Both the position numbers and the translations under genes were made by a program. Positions 63,159-64,000 of a stretch of DNA of 64,000 nt are shown here, piece by piece (positions within the stretch are counted from its first letter, which is position 1; each line of letters begins with the position of its first letter). The notes under the pieces were generated by a model. It was not told the origin of the DNA, made no database searches, and saw only the letters and a program-made list of their open reading frames with translations. Origin of the DNA: Bacteroides sp. 519 (GTDB taxonomy: Bacteria > Bacteroidota > Bacteroidia > Bacteroidales > Bacteroidaceae); assembly GCF_010500955.1 (NCBI RefSeq), contig NZ_QVMJ01000005.1:159704-223703 (forward strand). The letters are read 5' to 3'.

Positions 63159-64000
63159 TTTTCTAGTATTACCGACATTCCCGGGCGTAATCCTTCTACC
63201 ACATGAATGGGTAACGCTCTTACTTCAAACGTTTTTAAATCGAATTGCCCGGTTGTTTTTGTTGCTTTCCATGCAGCATACGTACCAAGGTCTTTCATAT
63301 AATTAACCCTCAGCCTGATTTCTTTGTTTCCAAGTGCAGGAACAATAGCCTCGAACTCTGTTCCCATGGTGAGGTCTTGCAAAAGGTCTTCTCTCACATT
63401 AAAAGTAACCCACATATCGTTCAGTATAGCGATATTCATAATGGGTGCTCCTGTACCTACCAGCTCTCCCACCTTGGGGAATATTTCGGAAACTTCGCCA
63501 GCTGTTTGGGCAATGAGAAATGTTTCTTTGATGTACGATTGTACTTCGGCCACGGCACCATCGGCACGTCCAACCAAGGCTGCTGCTGCCTCCTTGTCTT
63601 CGCGGTCGGCACCATTTACAGCCATATCGTATTGAGCCTTTGCTGCTTTTTCGGTTGCAATGGCAGCATCACGCTGGGCGGTGACTTCATCCAACTTCTG
63701 GGCAGCCATCACTCCTTCTTCATACAGGTTCTTTACCCGGGTATACGATTTCTGGGCAAAGTTAACTGCTGCCTGTGCCTTTTGCCACATTTCGTAGGCT
63801 GCCTGAATCTGTTCGCGGCGGGCACCATTAATTGCTTTCTGGTTTTGTGCCTCGGCTGCTGCACGAGCGGCTTGTGCCTGTTCCAACTTGGCCATTACGT
63901 CGGGTGCTTCCAATATGGCTAACGTATCTCCGGCATTCACTTTCTGGCCTTCTTTTACACGTAGCTCATATATCCTTCCGGGTACTTTACTTGATACCCG
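63155..64000 (-). CDS. HlyD-family periplasmic adaptor, 5' end outside the window
   Basis: About 281 codons up to the window edge; the frame stays open to 64000, so the GTG at 63940 is not the start. Lipoyl/barrel motif VPGRIYELRVKEGQKVNAGD, a long coiled-coil hairpin ~40-130 (AARAAAEAQNQKAINGARRE, AQRDAAIATEKAAKAQYDMA) and a beta-barrel with MNIAILNDMWVTFNV and GLRPGMSVILEK at the end. It links the inner-membrane permeases to a TolC-like channel. The signal anchor and the first ~50 residues are missing. Confidence 0.88.
   Translation of the reverse strand, partial: RVSSKVPGRIYELRVKEGQKVNAGDTLAILEAPDVMAKLEQAQAARAAAEAQNQKAINGARREQIQAAYEMWQKAQAAVNFAQKSYTRVKNLYEEGVMAAQKLDEVTAQRDAAIATEKAAKAQYDMAVNGADREDKEAAAALVGRADGAVAEVQSYIKETFLIAQTAGEVSEIFPKVGELVGTGAPIMNIAILNDMWVTFNVREDLLQDLTMGTEFEAIVPALGNKEIRLRVNYMKDLGTYAAWKATKTTGQFDLKTFEVRALPIHVVEGLRPGMSVILEK

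Overview
The window reads as chromosome from a member of the Bacteroidales (Bacteroidota). The evidence is a SusC/SusD pair with an ECF sigma/FecR switch, families typical of the order (DUF5020, DUF3256, DUF5053, BACON), LDH-type malate dehydrogenase, few strong Shine-Dalgarno sites, and many promoters of the TTTG-N19-TAnnTTTG type. I cannot name the genus; a Bacteroidaceae, Tannerellaceae or Dysgonomonadaceae relative would fit.

Layout. 1-245: 3' end of prephenate dehydrogenase. 259-3032 (-): TPR sensor kinase plus LytTR regulator. 3162-15450 (-): ten tightly packed genes with gaps of about 1-30 bp, ending in an intrinsic terminator. They encode a zinc-ribbon/FHA protein, a kinase-FHA protein, an ExbD/MotB-like and an ExbB/MotA-like membrane pair, an FHA-TM-trypsin protein, a secreted protein, a PP2C phosphatase, two paralogous membrane kinases and a secreted BACON protein. 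This looks like a phospho-Ser/Thr circuit controlling a proton-driven membrane machine and a tethered protease, and is my best candidate for an undescribed system. 16-24 kb: nucleobase uptake pair (DUF5020 and NCS2 permease), mdh, a coiled-coil membrane protein and a CsxA-like GH2 enzyme. 24.8-30.6 kb: housekeeping genes (thioesterase, tsaC, ClC channel, fmt, truA, EamA). 30.6-32.4 kb: a PARIS-like ATPase/DUF4435 defence pair with its own promoter. 33.0-33.5 kb: two tRNA-Val and one tRNA-His. 33.6-37 kb: AsmA-like protein. 37-44.9 kb: SusCD locus with metallophosphatase, FecR and a divergent ECF sigma, plus a predicted antisense sRNA on the susC leader. 45-53.5 kb: sensor kinase, small proteins, TPR protein, DUF6807 lipoprotein, DUF5053, recQ and recJ. 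53.7-57.2 kb: accessory patch with a phage-type HTH gene, a 22-bp repeat array, two truncated genes meeting at a probable deletion scar, and an ATPase/DUF4276 pair. 57.3-60.5 kb: tricorn-type protease. 60.6-64 kb: ABC-2/HlyD efflux operon, cut by the window end.

Two non-coding patterns stand out. First, three intergenic arrays of short palindromes repeat every 21-23 bp (15.86, 23.75 and 54.29 kb), each with a different core (GGTAACC, CCCGGG, CTACGTAG). Second, a family of long intergenic inverted repeats shares a conserved 14-bp centre (CCATGCGGCATCGT) while the arms are built from different slippage-like short repeats. It lies at 17.6, 29.6, 47.15 and 51.75 kb, with diverged members at 60.55 and 63.1 kb.

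All motif, spacing and domain calls were made by eye. Family names rest on recognised motifs, not on searches.
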